A stretch of 64,000 nucleotides of DNA, from contig NZ_JHBW01000087.1 of the NCBI RefSeq assembly GCF_001273845.1, positions 124,001-188,000 of the forward strand, written 5' to 3'. How positions within the stretch are numbered: position 1 is the first letter of the stretch; each line of letters starts with the position of its first letter. Of the stretch, positions 43,711 through 50,616 are shown one piece after another. A program made the position numbers and the translations under genes. Below the pieces are notes generated by a model, which made no database searches, was not told the DNA's origin, and saw nothing but the letters and a program-made list of their open reading frames with translations. The DNA comes from Leucobacter musarum subsp. musarum (GTDB lineage: Bacteria > Actinomycetota > Actinomycetes > Actinomycetales > Microbacteriaceae).

Positions 43711-44409
43711 GTGACCGCAACGCTTCCGCTCTGGGCGACCGACCTTGCCGTCTTTGATACGGAGACGACCGGCATCGACACCAACGAGGCCCGCATCGTG
43801 AGCGCGACGGTCGCCCTGCTCGGCGATGGCGGTGACGTCAAAGAGCGCTACGACTGGTTGCTCGACCCGGGTGTGGAGATTCCAGCGGCAGCGGTGCAGG
43901 TTCACGGCATCAGCACGGAAATCGCGCGCACGAGCGGCATCGAGGCGTCAGTCGGCGTGCGACAGATCGTCGAGCAGCTGCTCGAAATGATCGAGCGAGG
44001 TTTTCCGGTGGTGGCGTACAACGCACCCTTCGATTTGTCCCTGCTCTCCGCCGAAGCCGCACGGCACGGTGTGCCGCTCCCCCGCGAGCTCGCACCCGTG
44101 ATCGACCCACTCGTGCTCGATAAGCAGTTCGACCGGTACCGCAAGGGAAAGCGCACCCTCGAGGCGGTTGCCGGCCACTACGGTGTGGTCATCGGCAATG
44201 CGCACGACGCCGGTGATGATGCGATCGCTGCTGGCCGTGTGCTGCAGCACATCGCGACGAAGTACGCGGACGTGATTCCAGGCGAACTCGACGAACTCCA
44301 CCAGGCTCAGATCGGATGGGCTGCTGCCCAGGCCGCCAGTTTTCAGGACTACATGCGCCGCGTGCGCGACCCCAGCTTCGTCGCCGACGGGCGGTGGCCG
44401 CTCCGCTGA
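43711..44409 (+). CDS. DnaQ-like 3'-5' exonuclease (DEDDh)
   Basis: A 232-residue exonuclease domain protein resembling the DNA polymerase III epsilon subunit. Exo I is FDTETTG, Exo II is YNAPFDLSLL and Exo III is HDAGDDA, giving the Asp-Glu-Asp-Asp-His set. It has no polymerase-binding C terminus like that of E. coli DnaQ. A role in repair or RNA turnover is possible. The GTG at 43711 has GAAAGGA upstream. It faces the rpmE2 gene across a strong terminator. Confidence 0.88.
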   Translation: MTATLPLWATDLAVFDTETTGIDTNEARIVSATVALLGDGGDVKERYDWLLDPGVEIPAAAVQVHGISTEIARTSGIEASVGVRQIVEQLLEMIERGFPVVAYNAPFDLSLLSAEAARHGVPLPRELAPVIDPLVLDKQFDRYRKGKRTLEAVAGHYGVVIGNAHDAGDDAIAAGRVLQHIATKYADVIPGELDELHQAQIGWAAAQAASFQDYMRRVRDPSFVADGRWPLR

Positions 44410-44446
44410 GCGCTCCCGTGCTCACCGCCTGCAACGTGGGGGTACA

Positions 44447-44487
44447 ACGAAGGGCGGGCGATCCTGATCGGATCGCCCGCCCTTCGT
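44447..44487. terminator. 18-bp perfect bidirectional terminator
   Basis: The arms 44447-44464 and 44470-44487 pair perfectly over 18 bp around a 5-nt loop, with core GGGCGGGCGATCC. It separates the convergent exonuclease and rpmE2 genes and is one of the strongest structures in the window. Confidence 0.92.
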
Positions 44488-44500
44488 GCGGAACTGCGAT

Positions 44501-44749
44501 TTAGGCGCCGAAGCCCTTGAAGCGCTGGTTGAACTTCTCGACGCGGCCGGCCGAGTCCATGATGCGCTGCTTGCCCGTGTAGAACGGGTGCGATGCGCTC
44601 GAGATTTCAACATCGATGACGGGGTAGGTCTCGCCGTCGAGTTCGATGGTCTTCTCGCTGGTCAGCGTGGAGCGGGTGAGGAAGGTCTCGCCCGACGCGA
44701 GGTCGCGGAACACGATCGCGTTGTACTCGGGGTGGATTTCGGTCTTCAT
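44501..44749 (-). CDS. rpmE2: 50S ribosomal protein L31 type B
   Basis: Ribosomal protein of 82 residues. It begins [16 protein letters not shown] and contains [13 protein letters not shown], the L31 core. The zinc-binding CxxC pair of the C+ form is absent, so this is the zinc-independent type B. In several actinobacteria the type B form is repressed by Zur when zinc is abundant, but I see no clear Zur-like palindrome upstream. The ATG has AAGGAA four bases before it. Confidence 0.96.
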   Translation of the reverse strand: MKTEIHPEYNAIVFRDLASGETFLTRSTLTSEKTIELDGETYPVIDVEISSASHPFYTGKQRIMDSAGRVEKFNQRFKGFGA

Positions 44750-44879
44750 GGGAGTTCCTTAGTGTTTGCCTGGGGGTGAGTGTGTAGCAGCACGCTCTGA
44801 GGACTTGGGATCGGCGGATTCACCGCACCAACGTTCTACTTTAGCAGACTCGTTCTCTGGGCGGTGCGCACATGCGTGC

Positions 44880-45677
44880 TTACGCCTGCGGAGCGGGGCG
44901 CGCGATCGCCGAGTAGCGTCCGTTGTGCACTGACAGGTCGAACGGCAACCCGAACGTGGCTTCGAGTGCGTCAGCGGTGAGCGTCTCGGCGATGGGGCCC
45001 GCAGCTTGGATCGTGCCGTTGCGCAGCAGCAATACGTGCGTGAAGCCCGGCGGCACCTCCTCGACGTGATGCGTAACCATAATCATTGCCGGTGACGCCG
45101 GCGACGCCGCGAAACCGGAGAGCATCTGGAGCAGGCGTTCGCGAGCGCCCAGATCGAGGCTGGCGCTCGGCTCGTCGAGCAGCAGCAGCTCGGGGTCGGT
45201 CATGACCGCGCGGGCGATCAGTGCGCGCTTGCGTTCGCCATCACTGAGCGTGCCGAATGCGTGATCGGCGAACTGTGCGAGGTCCCACTCGGCGAGAATG
45301 CGATCGGCCTGGCGCACGTCGATGCTGTCGTACTGCTCATTCCAGCGGCCCTCGACCGAGTACGCCGCGGTGAGCACCACATCGCGCACGAGTTCCGAGG
45401 CCGGGATGCGGCGGGCGGACGCCGACGAGACGAAGCCGATGCGGTTGCGCAGTTCGAAGACGTCGACCTTGCCGAGTCTCTCGTCGAGCACCTCGACGCT
45501 GCCGCTCGTCGGAAAATCGTTCGCGGTGGCGAGCTTCATGAGCGAGGTCTTGCCGGCTCCGTTCGGGCCGAGGATCACCCACCGCTCGGAGTCGTCAACC
45601 GACCAGGTGATCCCGTCGAGGATCGGCCGGCGGTCGCGCACAAAGCTGACATCGGTGAGGCGGAGCACATTGACCAT
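44880..45677 (-). CDS. ABC transporter ATP-binding protein
   Basis: A 265-residue ABC ATPase with Walker A LGPNGAGKTSLMKL, a signature-like LSDGERKRALIARAV, Walker B LLLLDEPSASLDLG and the H-loop VTHHVEE. It resembles the stand-alone YlmA/ModF-like group of ATPases with no fused membrane domain, and no permease gene is adjacent, so the partner is unknown. ATG 45677 follows a -10 hexamer by 7 nt, consistent with a leaderless message. It is divergent from serB with only 24 bp between start codons. Confidence 0.9.
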   Translation of the reverse strand: MVNVLRLTDVSFVRDRRPILDGITWSVDDSERWVILGPNGAGKTSLMKLATANDFPTSGSVEVLDERLGKVDVFELRNRIGFVSSASARRIPASELVRDVVLTAAYSVEGRWNEQYDSIDVRQADRILAEWDLAQFADHAFGTLSDGERKRALIARAVMTDPELLLLDEPSASLDLGARERLLQMLSGFAASPASPAMIMVTHHVEEVPPGFTHVLLLRNGTIQAAGPIAETLTADALEATFGLPFDLSVHNGRYSAIARPAPQA

Positions 45678-45684
45678 GGCCCTC

Positions 45685-45694
45685 AGCCTATCCT
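45685..45694. promoter_or_regulatory. Overlapping divergent -10 elements for the ABC ATPase and serB
   Basis: On the minus strand TAGGCT (45690-45685) lies 7 nt before ATG 45677. On the plus strand TATCCT (45689-45694) lies 7 nt before ATG 45702. The two hexamers share two bases, so polymerases cannot occupy both at once. Both genes lack an RBS. Confidence 0.6.
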
Positions 45695-45701
45695 GGGAAG
45701 C

Positions 45702-46352
45702 ATGACTTCTCTCGGCGCCACACGCCCCCTGGTCGTGCTCGATTGCGACTCCACCACGATCCAGGACGAGGTGATCGAGCTGCTCGCAGATGCAGCGGGC
45801 AGCCGCGCCGAGGTCGCCGAAGTGACCGAACGCGCGATGCGCGGAGAACTCGACTTCGCCGAGAGCCTGGCGGCACGCGTGGCGACGCTCGCCGGTACGC
45901 CTGAGACGGTCTTCGACGACGCCTACCGACGCGTTCGGCCGACCCCGGGCATCACGGAGTTGATCACTGCGGTGCACGATCGGGGCGGCCGCGTCGGCGT
46001 GGTCTCCGGAGGCTTCCATGAGGTGCTCGACCCACTCGCGCGTGACCTGCGGCTCGACGCCTGGCGAGCGAACCGGCTGGAGGTCGTGGACGGCGTGCTC
46101 ACCGGCCGCACGGTCGGGCCGATCATCGACGCAGCGGCGAAGGCTGCCGCCCTGCGTGAGTGGGCGCAGGCAGAGAATATTCCGCTGAGCGCGACGATCG
46201 CCATCGGAGACGGTGCGAACGACCTCGACATGATGGCGATCGCGGCGATCGGGGTGGCGTTCAACGGAAAGCCGGTCGTCCGCGAGCGCGCCGACGTGTC
46301 GATCGATGACGACCTGTCGCTCGCGATCCCGTTGCTCGACCGGCTCTCCTGA
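45702..46352 (+). CDS. serB: Phosphoserine phosphatase
   Basis: HAD-family phosphatase for the last step of serine synthesis. The 216 residues carry motif I VLDCDSTTI (nucleophile Asp and acid Asp), motif II VVSGGFHE, and motif III-IV IAIGDGANDLDMMA, with the capped helical region DEVIELLADAAG typical of SerB. No ACT domain is present. ATG 45702 begins 7 nt after its -10 hexamer. It converges with the PEP-mutase-like gene 4 bp beyond its stop. Confidence 0.9.
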   Translation: MTSLGATRPLVVLDCDSTTIQDEVIELLADAAGSRAEVAEVTERAMRGELDFAESLAARVATLAGTPETVFDDAYRRVRPTPGITELITAVHDRGGRVGVVSGGFHEVLDPLARDLRLDAWRANRLEVVDGVLTGRTVGPIIDAAAKAAALREWAQAENIPLSATIAIGDGANDLDMMAIAAIGVAFNGKPVVRERADVSIDDDLSLAIPLLDRLS

Positions 46353-46356
46353 CCGC

Positions 46357-47166
46357 CTAGAGGTTGTTGAGTACCTCGGTATCGCTCGGGATCACCCCGT
46401 TGTCGAGCAGCGAAACACCGAGGTGCTTGAGCGCCGTCAGCGCCACATTCTGCGGCATCGGGCCGTACGAGACCCGTGCGACGCCGAGCGCCTCATACTC
46501 TGCGGCGGTCAGTGCCCCGGGCAACCCGATCACGCTCACCTTGCGCTCCCCGATGCCCTCCACCAGTGCGCGGGTGTCGTCGGCGTCGAGCACGCCCGGC
46601 ACGAAGATCGCGGTCGCGCCGGCGTCGAGATAGGCCCGGCCGCGCTCGATCGCGTCGGCGATCGATTCGGCGCGTGGCCGGTCGCCCCCACGCACCAGCG
46701 CGTCTGTGCGGGCATTGAGCACGAACGAGACTTCCTCGCGCTCACCGGCCTGCACCGCCGCGCGCATGATCGCGACCGATTCGTCGAGTGGGCGCAGCCG
46801 GTCTTCGATGTTGGCCCCCGAGGCACCGGCCCCGATCGCGCGTCGCACCGTCTCCCCCGCGTCGGCGAACCCACCGTCGAGGTCGGCCGTGACCGGCAGA
46901 TCGGTCACCGCGGCGATTCGGGCGATTGCGGCGATCATGGAGTCGAGCGGAATCTGTTCGCCGTCTGCATAGCCATGGCTCGCAGCGATGCCGTGCCCCG
47001 CGGTCGCAATTGCGCGGGTGCCCGGCAGGTCTGCGACAACGCGGGCGCTCGCGGCGTCCCAGACGTTCACGACGCGCAGTACCTCGGGCGCGGCGTAGAG
47101 TTCGGCGAGGGTTTGGGCGTCGACGGCGACGCGAGTGGCGGTACGGGGCTGCTCTGGAGTGCTCAT
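46357..47166 (-). CDS. Isocitrate lyase/PEP mutase-superfamily protein
   Basis: A 269-residue TIM barrel of the isocitrate lyase/phosphoenolpyruvate mutase superfamily. LPVTADLDGGFADAGETV provides the metal-binding aspartates, and GANIEDRLRPL the conserved Glu-Asp. FVLNARTDAL is the third conserved motif. The KKCGH loop of isocitrate lyase is absent, so oxaloacetate hydrolase, phosphonopyruvate or related lyase activity is more likely. The ATG is leaderless, with a -10 6 nt upstream. Stops are 4 bp from serB. Confidence 0.85.
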   Translation of the reverse strand: MSTPEQPRTATRVAVDAQTLAELYAAPEVLRVVNVWDAASARVVADLPGTRAIATAGHGIAASHGYADGEQIPLDSMIAAIARIAAVTDLPVTADLDGGFADAGETVRRAIGAGASGANIEDRLRPLDESVAIMRAAVQAGEREEVSFVLNARTDALVRGGDRPRAESIADAIERGRAYLDAGATAIFVPGVLDADDTRALVEGIGERKVSVIGLPGALTAAEYEALGVARVSYGPMPQNVALTALKHLGVSLLDNGVIPSDTEVLNNL

Positions 47167-47172
47167 GCGCTC

Positions 47173-47178
47173 AGGCTA
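47173..47178 (-). promoter_or_regulatory. -10 element of a leaderless PEP-mutase-like gene promoter
   Basis: TAGCCT on the minus strand lies exactly 6 nt before the ATG at 47166, with no RBS. It fits the leaderless pattern seen elsewhere. Confidence 0.55.
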
Positions 47179-47218
47179 GTGCGCGCATCGAACACCGCGA
47201 AAGGGGGTAGACGCACAG

Positions 47219-47261
47219 AACGCCGTCGACCGCTCGCTCTCCGCGAACAGGCGACGGCGTT
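47219..47261 (-). terminator. Hairpin terminator of fabG
   Basis: AACGCCGTCG at 47219-47228 pairs with CGACGGCGTT at 47252-47261 in a 10-bp stem with a 23-nt loop. It lies 23 nt after the fabG stop on the minus strand and before the next promoter. Confidence 0.6.
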
Positions 47262-47284
47262 TATGCAGAGAACGCTGAGGAGGA

Positions 47285-47995
47285 TCAGTGGCCCATGCCG
47301 AGACCGCCGTCAACCGGGATGACCGCGCCCGAAATGTAGCCGCCGTCGTCGCCGGCGAGGAAGGCCGCGGCACCCGCGATCTCCGCCACCTGGCCGAAGC
47401 GTGCAGCGGGAATCGAGGCGAGGTACTGCTGCTGCTGTGCTTCGGGAAGCGCAGCCGTCATATCGGTCTCGATGAACCCCGGGGCAATGACGTTCGCCGT
47501 GATGCCGCGCGATCCGAGCTCCCGGGTGAGCGAGCGAGCGAAGCCGACGAGGGCGGCTTTCGACGAGGAGTAGTTGATCTGGCCCGGGCTTCCGTAGAGA
47601 CCAACGACGCTCGAGATCAGGATGACACGACCGAAACGACCCTTCAGCAGGCCCTTCGCGGCGCGCTTGACGACTCGGAAGGTGCCGGTGAGGTTCGTAT
47701 CGATGACGCTCGTGAACTCCTCCTCGGTCATGCGCAGCAGCAGCGTGTCCTTGGTGATCCCGGCATTCGCCACCACGACTTCAACGGGCCCGAGCTGCGC
47801 CTCGATCTCGGTGAATGCGGCATCGATCGATGCGGCATCGGTCATCTCCGCACGCACGGTGATCGAGCCCTCCGGGCCCTCACCTGAACGCGACGTAATC
47901 GCGACGCGGTGTCCCTCGGCGATCATGCGCTCGGCGATGGCGTATCCGATGCCGCGGTTCCCGCCGGTGACGAGGACAGTGCGCGAAGTGGTCAT
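47285..47995 (-). CDS. fabG: 3-oxoacyl-ACP reductase FabG-like SDR
   Basis: NADPH-dependent ketoreductase of fatty-acid synthesis, 236 residues. It has the cofactor motif VTGGNRGIGYAIAERM, VVANAGITKDTLL, the catalytic serine in LISSVVGLYGSPGQ and the canonical YSSSKAALVGF Tyr-Lys pair, plus APGFIETDM. ATG 47995 has GGAAGGA upstream; the longer frame has no support. It is a singleton rather than part of a fab cluster. Contrast with the SDR at 6.5 kb, which lacks the canonical tyrosine. Confidence 0.9.
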   Translation of the reverse strand: MTTSRTVLVTGGNRGIGYAIAERMIAEGHRVAITSRSGEGPEGSITVRAEMTDAASIDAAFTEIEAQLGPVEVVVANAGITKDTLLLRMTEEEFTSVIDTNLTGTFRVVKRAAKGLLKGRFGRVILISSVVGLYGSPGQINYSSSKAALVGFARSLTRELGSRGITANVIAPGFIETDMTAALPEAQQQQYLASIPAARFGQVAEIAGAAAFLAGDDGGYISGAVIPVDGGLGMGH

Positions 47996-48122
47996 GGGGT
48001 TCCTTCCGTACGGACAATTGCGCACCAGCCTACCGACGCGCAACTCGGCAGACGCGCATGCGCGTTGTCGGGCTTGGATCCAGCCGGACGGCGTAGGCTA
48101 GACGGGTACGGAGAAGGGGCGC

Positions 48123-48518
48123 ATGGCGAAGAGTTATGACGTGACGTCGGCCGGGGTGAACCCGGTCGAAGATCGCGCGCACCGTATGCGTATGTACTTC
48201 ATCGCCATGAGTCTGCGCGTGCTCTGCGTGGTGTCCCTCTTCTGGGTGCGCGGGTGGTGGGTGCTCCTCGCTGCTGCCGGTGCGATCATCCTCCCGTGGT
48301 TCGCGGTGCTCGTGGGCAACGCAGTAGCCCACGGCGGTGAGCAGACCCCCGATGCGCCCGACCCGCTGGAACTCACTGCAACGGAGCCGGGGCCGGCCGC
48401 AGCGCCGAGCGCGGCGTCAGAGGTCATCGTGATCGATGTCGATCCCGAACGCCGGAGCACACCTGCGACCGGAGCTGGGGCCGACACCGGTTCGAGCGCT
48501 GCCGAGGAGGCCTCGTGA
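48123..48518 (+). CDS. DUF3099 family membrane protein
   Basis: A 131-residue protein of the actinobacterial DUF3099 type. The start KSYDVTSAGVNPVEDRAHRM leads into two adjacent hydrophobic segments (RVLCVVSLFWVRGWWVLLAA and a following one), and the C-terminal half is Ala/Glu-rich and disordered. Function unknown. A -10-like TAGGCT lies near 48094-48099, and GGAGAAGG lies before the ATG. The stop overlaps the next GTG by 4 nt. It forms an operon with the small zinc-ribbon protein and SURF1. Confidence 0.83.
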   Translation: MAKSYDVTSAGVNPVEDRAHRMRMYFIAMSLRVLCVVSLFWVRGWWVLLAAAGAIILPWFAVLVGNAVAHGGEQTPDAPDPLELTATEPGPAAAPSAASEVIVIDVDPERRSTPATGAGADTGSSAAEEAS

Positions 48519-48760
48519 GCGGCGTGGTCACCCCGACGCTGACTCTCGGGGGCACGCCGGAGCATCGATTCATGTGCTCGCGGGCGGGCTGTCGGGATGC
48601 CGCGGCATTTGCGATCCTCTGGCGCAATCCGAAGATTCACACGCCCGAACGCCGCAAGACCTGGCTGGCGTGCACGGAGCACCGTCAGGTGCTGCACGAT
48701 TTCCTGGAAGCTCGCGGCTTCCCGCTCGACGTACGAACGGTGGAAGAACTCGATGACTGA
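48515..48760 (+). CDS. Small cysteine-rich protein, probable zinc ribbon
   Basis: An 81-residue soluble protein. Cys21 and Cys26 (MCSRAGCRD) and Cys53/His56 (LACTEHRQ) could bind a metal. The rest is helical and ends LDVRTVEELDD. Similar small proteins appear beside SURF1 in actinobacteria, as far as I recall, but no function is assigned. The GTG start overlaps DUF3099 (GTGA) and the stop overlaps SURF1 by 8 nt. Both overlaps suggest tight coupling to SURF1 and perhaps a role in oxidase biogenesis, which is my inference. Confidence 0.75.
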   Translation: MSGVVTPTLTLGGTPEHRFMCSRAGCRDAAAFAILWRNPKIHTPERRKTWLACTEHRQVLHDFLEARGFPLDVRTVEELDD

Positions 48761-49658
48761 TCTGCGCACGTCCGTCGACGATGCGGCGGGGCCGGAGAGC
48801 GTCCCGACGCACGTGGGGTGGAGCTTCTTGCGGTCCGGTCGGTGGGCGGGCTATGTCGCGATGCTCCTGATCTTCTCAATCGCGTGCGTGCTGCTCGGCA
48901 ACTGGCAGTTCGCTCGTCGCGCTGAAGCGCGAGCGGAGATCGATCGGATCGACAACAACTATGACGCGGTACCGGTAGCTCTCGCGGAAGAGCTGCCCGA
49001 TCCCGCGCAGTTCGATGAGGATCGCCAGAAGTGGCGCACGGTCACCGTGACGGGCGAGTACGTCGGCGATCGGTATCTTGCGCGCAACCGTCCCGGGCCA
49101 CAGGGGGTCGGGTCCGATCTGATCCAGCCGCTGCGCACCGACGACGGGCTGCTGTTCTTCGTGGACCGCGGATGGGTGCCCGTCGATGGTGCCGCCGCGG
49201 AGCATGTGGATGATGCCGACCTTCCCACTCCCCCGTCTGGGCGCGTAACCGTCGAGGTGCGCCTGCGTGCTTCGGAGCCCGCGATTGCGAACCGCACGAC
49301 CGCTGGTCGCGCCGTGGCCAGTATCGAGTTGCCGGAACTCGCGACCCTCGCTGGCGCACCGACCGAGTCGTATACGGGGGCGTACGGCATGCTCGTCGCT
49401 GAGTCGCCGACGGCTGATCACGGCGTGCTCCCTGCAAAACCCGAGCGTGACGAGGGGCCCCATCTGTCGTACGCGGTGCAGTGGTACATCTTCATCATCA
49501 TCGCCGCGATCGGCGTGGTCTATGCGGCCCGTCGGGAGTATCGCACCTTTAATGCCGGCAGCGATGAAGTGGCGGCGCAGGATCGGCGAGAGGCTGAACG
49601 CAAACGGCGTCGCGGCCCGAGTGACGCCGACATTGAGGACGCGCTGCTCGATGGGTGA
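48753..49658 (+). CDS. SURF1 family cytochrome oxidase biogenesis protein
   Basis: SURF1 homolog assisting heme a insertion into the aa3 oxidase. The 301 residues have an N-terminal transmembrane helix (AGYVAMLLIFSIACVLLGNW, followed by QFARRAEAR). A beta-rich extracytoplasmic domain follows with GEYVGDRYLARNRPGPQGVG and VDRGWVP, and a second transmembrane helix comes near the end (WYIFIIIAAIGVVYAARREY). ATG 48753 overlaps the preceding gene by 8 nt, and its stop overlaps the cutinase-like gene by 8 nt. The oxidase itself is 27 kb away. Confidence 0.93.
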   Translation: MTDLRTSVDDAAGPESVPTHVGWSFLRSGRWAGYVAMLLIFSIACVLLGNWQFARRAEARAEIDRIDNNYDAVPVALAEELPDPAQFDEDRQKWRTVTVTGEYVGDRYLARNRPGPQGVGSDLIQPLRTDDGLLFFVDRGWVPVDGAAAEHVDDADLPTPPSGRVTVEVRLRASEPAIANRTTAGRAVASIELPELATLAGAPTESYTGAYGMLVAESPTADHGVLPAKPERDEGPHLSYAVQWYIFIIIAAIGVVYAARREYRTFNAGSDEVAAQDRREAERKRRRGPSDADIEDALLDG

Positions 49659-50574
49659 TGCGTTCCAGCCTCGGGGCTCGCGACTGACGGCGATCTCCGC
49701 CCTGGTGATCGTGCTCGGCAGCGCCCTGCTGCTCTCCGCCTGCGCGGCACCGGTCGATCCCGTCGAGGCGCGCGAGTCGCTCTCAGACGTCACCCAAGAT
49801 CCGGCGCCGCCCGAGGCCGCTGATGCGTACAGTGCCGAGTCGCACCCGGATCCCGTCGTGGATGCCGGATCGTGCGAGCCCTATCTGCTGATCACGGCGC
49901 GCGGAACAGGCGAACCCAGTTCCGGGCAGCTCGTGACCGGCATGACGCGAAAGATCTCGAAGGCGCACGCAGGCGATGTGCGCGTACTTGACGTCGACTA
50001 CCCGGCGGACAGCGATGTCAAAGAGGGCGGCACGATCGGGGCGCGGACCCTGGTCGACATTCTGAATGTGCAGTCGGAAGCCTGCCCGGATCAGCGATTC
50101 GTGCTGCTCGGATATTCGCAGGGCGCACTCGTGATCGGTGACGCCCTCTCGGCCCCCGAAGACCGGATGGTCGGCGAGACCGTCGGCACCGTCGATGAGG
50201 GTGCGATGGAACGCGTGCTCGCGGTCGTGCTGTTCGGTGATCCGCGCTTCGATGGAGCGGCTGAATACAACGTCGGAAGCTTCGATGCGTCGCTCAACGG
50301 GCTCCTTCCCAGGCCCGAAGACGCGCTCGACGCGGTCGCCGACCGAATACGCGACTACTGCGTCGCCGGCGACTTCATCTGCCAGAGCAGCCTCGACTTC
50401 GACGAGAAGCCGCATATCGCGTATTACTCGAACGGCATGCCGTCCGAGGGTGCCGAATTCGTGCTGGCTCGGATCGACGCCGCGGAAAAGTCCGCGAACG
50501 ACGACAAGACGTCACGGACTCCCCCGTCGTCGAACGTCACGCCGACTCCGACACCGTCTGACAGCGACGGCTGA
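49651..50574 (+). CDS. Cutinase-family lipoprotein hydrolase
   Basis: A 307-residue secreted serine hydrolase of the cutinase/CULP type. The signal peptide ends with lipobox LLLSAC, so it is a lipoprotein. The nucleophile motif is GYSQGALV. Paired cysteines (SCEPYLL, EACPDQ, YCVAGDFICQ) resemble the cutinase disulfides, with the acid Asp in GDFICQ. A histidine occurs near the end in KPHIAYY. The C terminus is Thr/Pro-rich. ATG 49651 overlaps SURF1 by 8 nt. Mycobacterial relatives hydrolyse lipid esters, but the substrate here is unknown. Confidence 0.85.
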   Translation: MGDAFQPRGSRLTAISALVIVLGSALLLSACAAPVDPVEARESLSDVTQDPAPPEAADAYSAESHPDPVVDAGSCEPYLLITARGTGEPSSGQLVTGMTRKISKAHAGDVRVLDVDYPADSDVKEGGTIGARTLVDILNVQSEACPDQRFVLLGYSQGALVIGDALSAPEDRMVGETVGTVDEGAMERVLAVVLFGDPRFDGAAEYNVGSFDASLNGLLPRPEDALDAVADRIRDYCVAGDFICQSSLDFDEKPHIAYYSNGMPSEGAEFVLARIDAAEKSANDDKTSRTPPSSNVTPTPTPSDSDG

Positions 50575-50616
50575 AGCCCGCGCGCCATCCGAGGCGCGTG
50601 GGAACGCGGCGTCCGC

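Noticed and set aside
44750..44879. Zur box upstream of rpmE2
   Set aside because: Zinc-independent L31 is often Zur-regulated, but I see no AT-rich palindrome of the expected type here.
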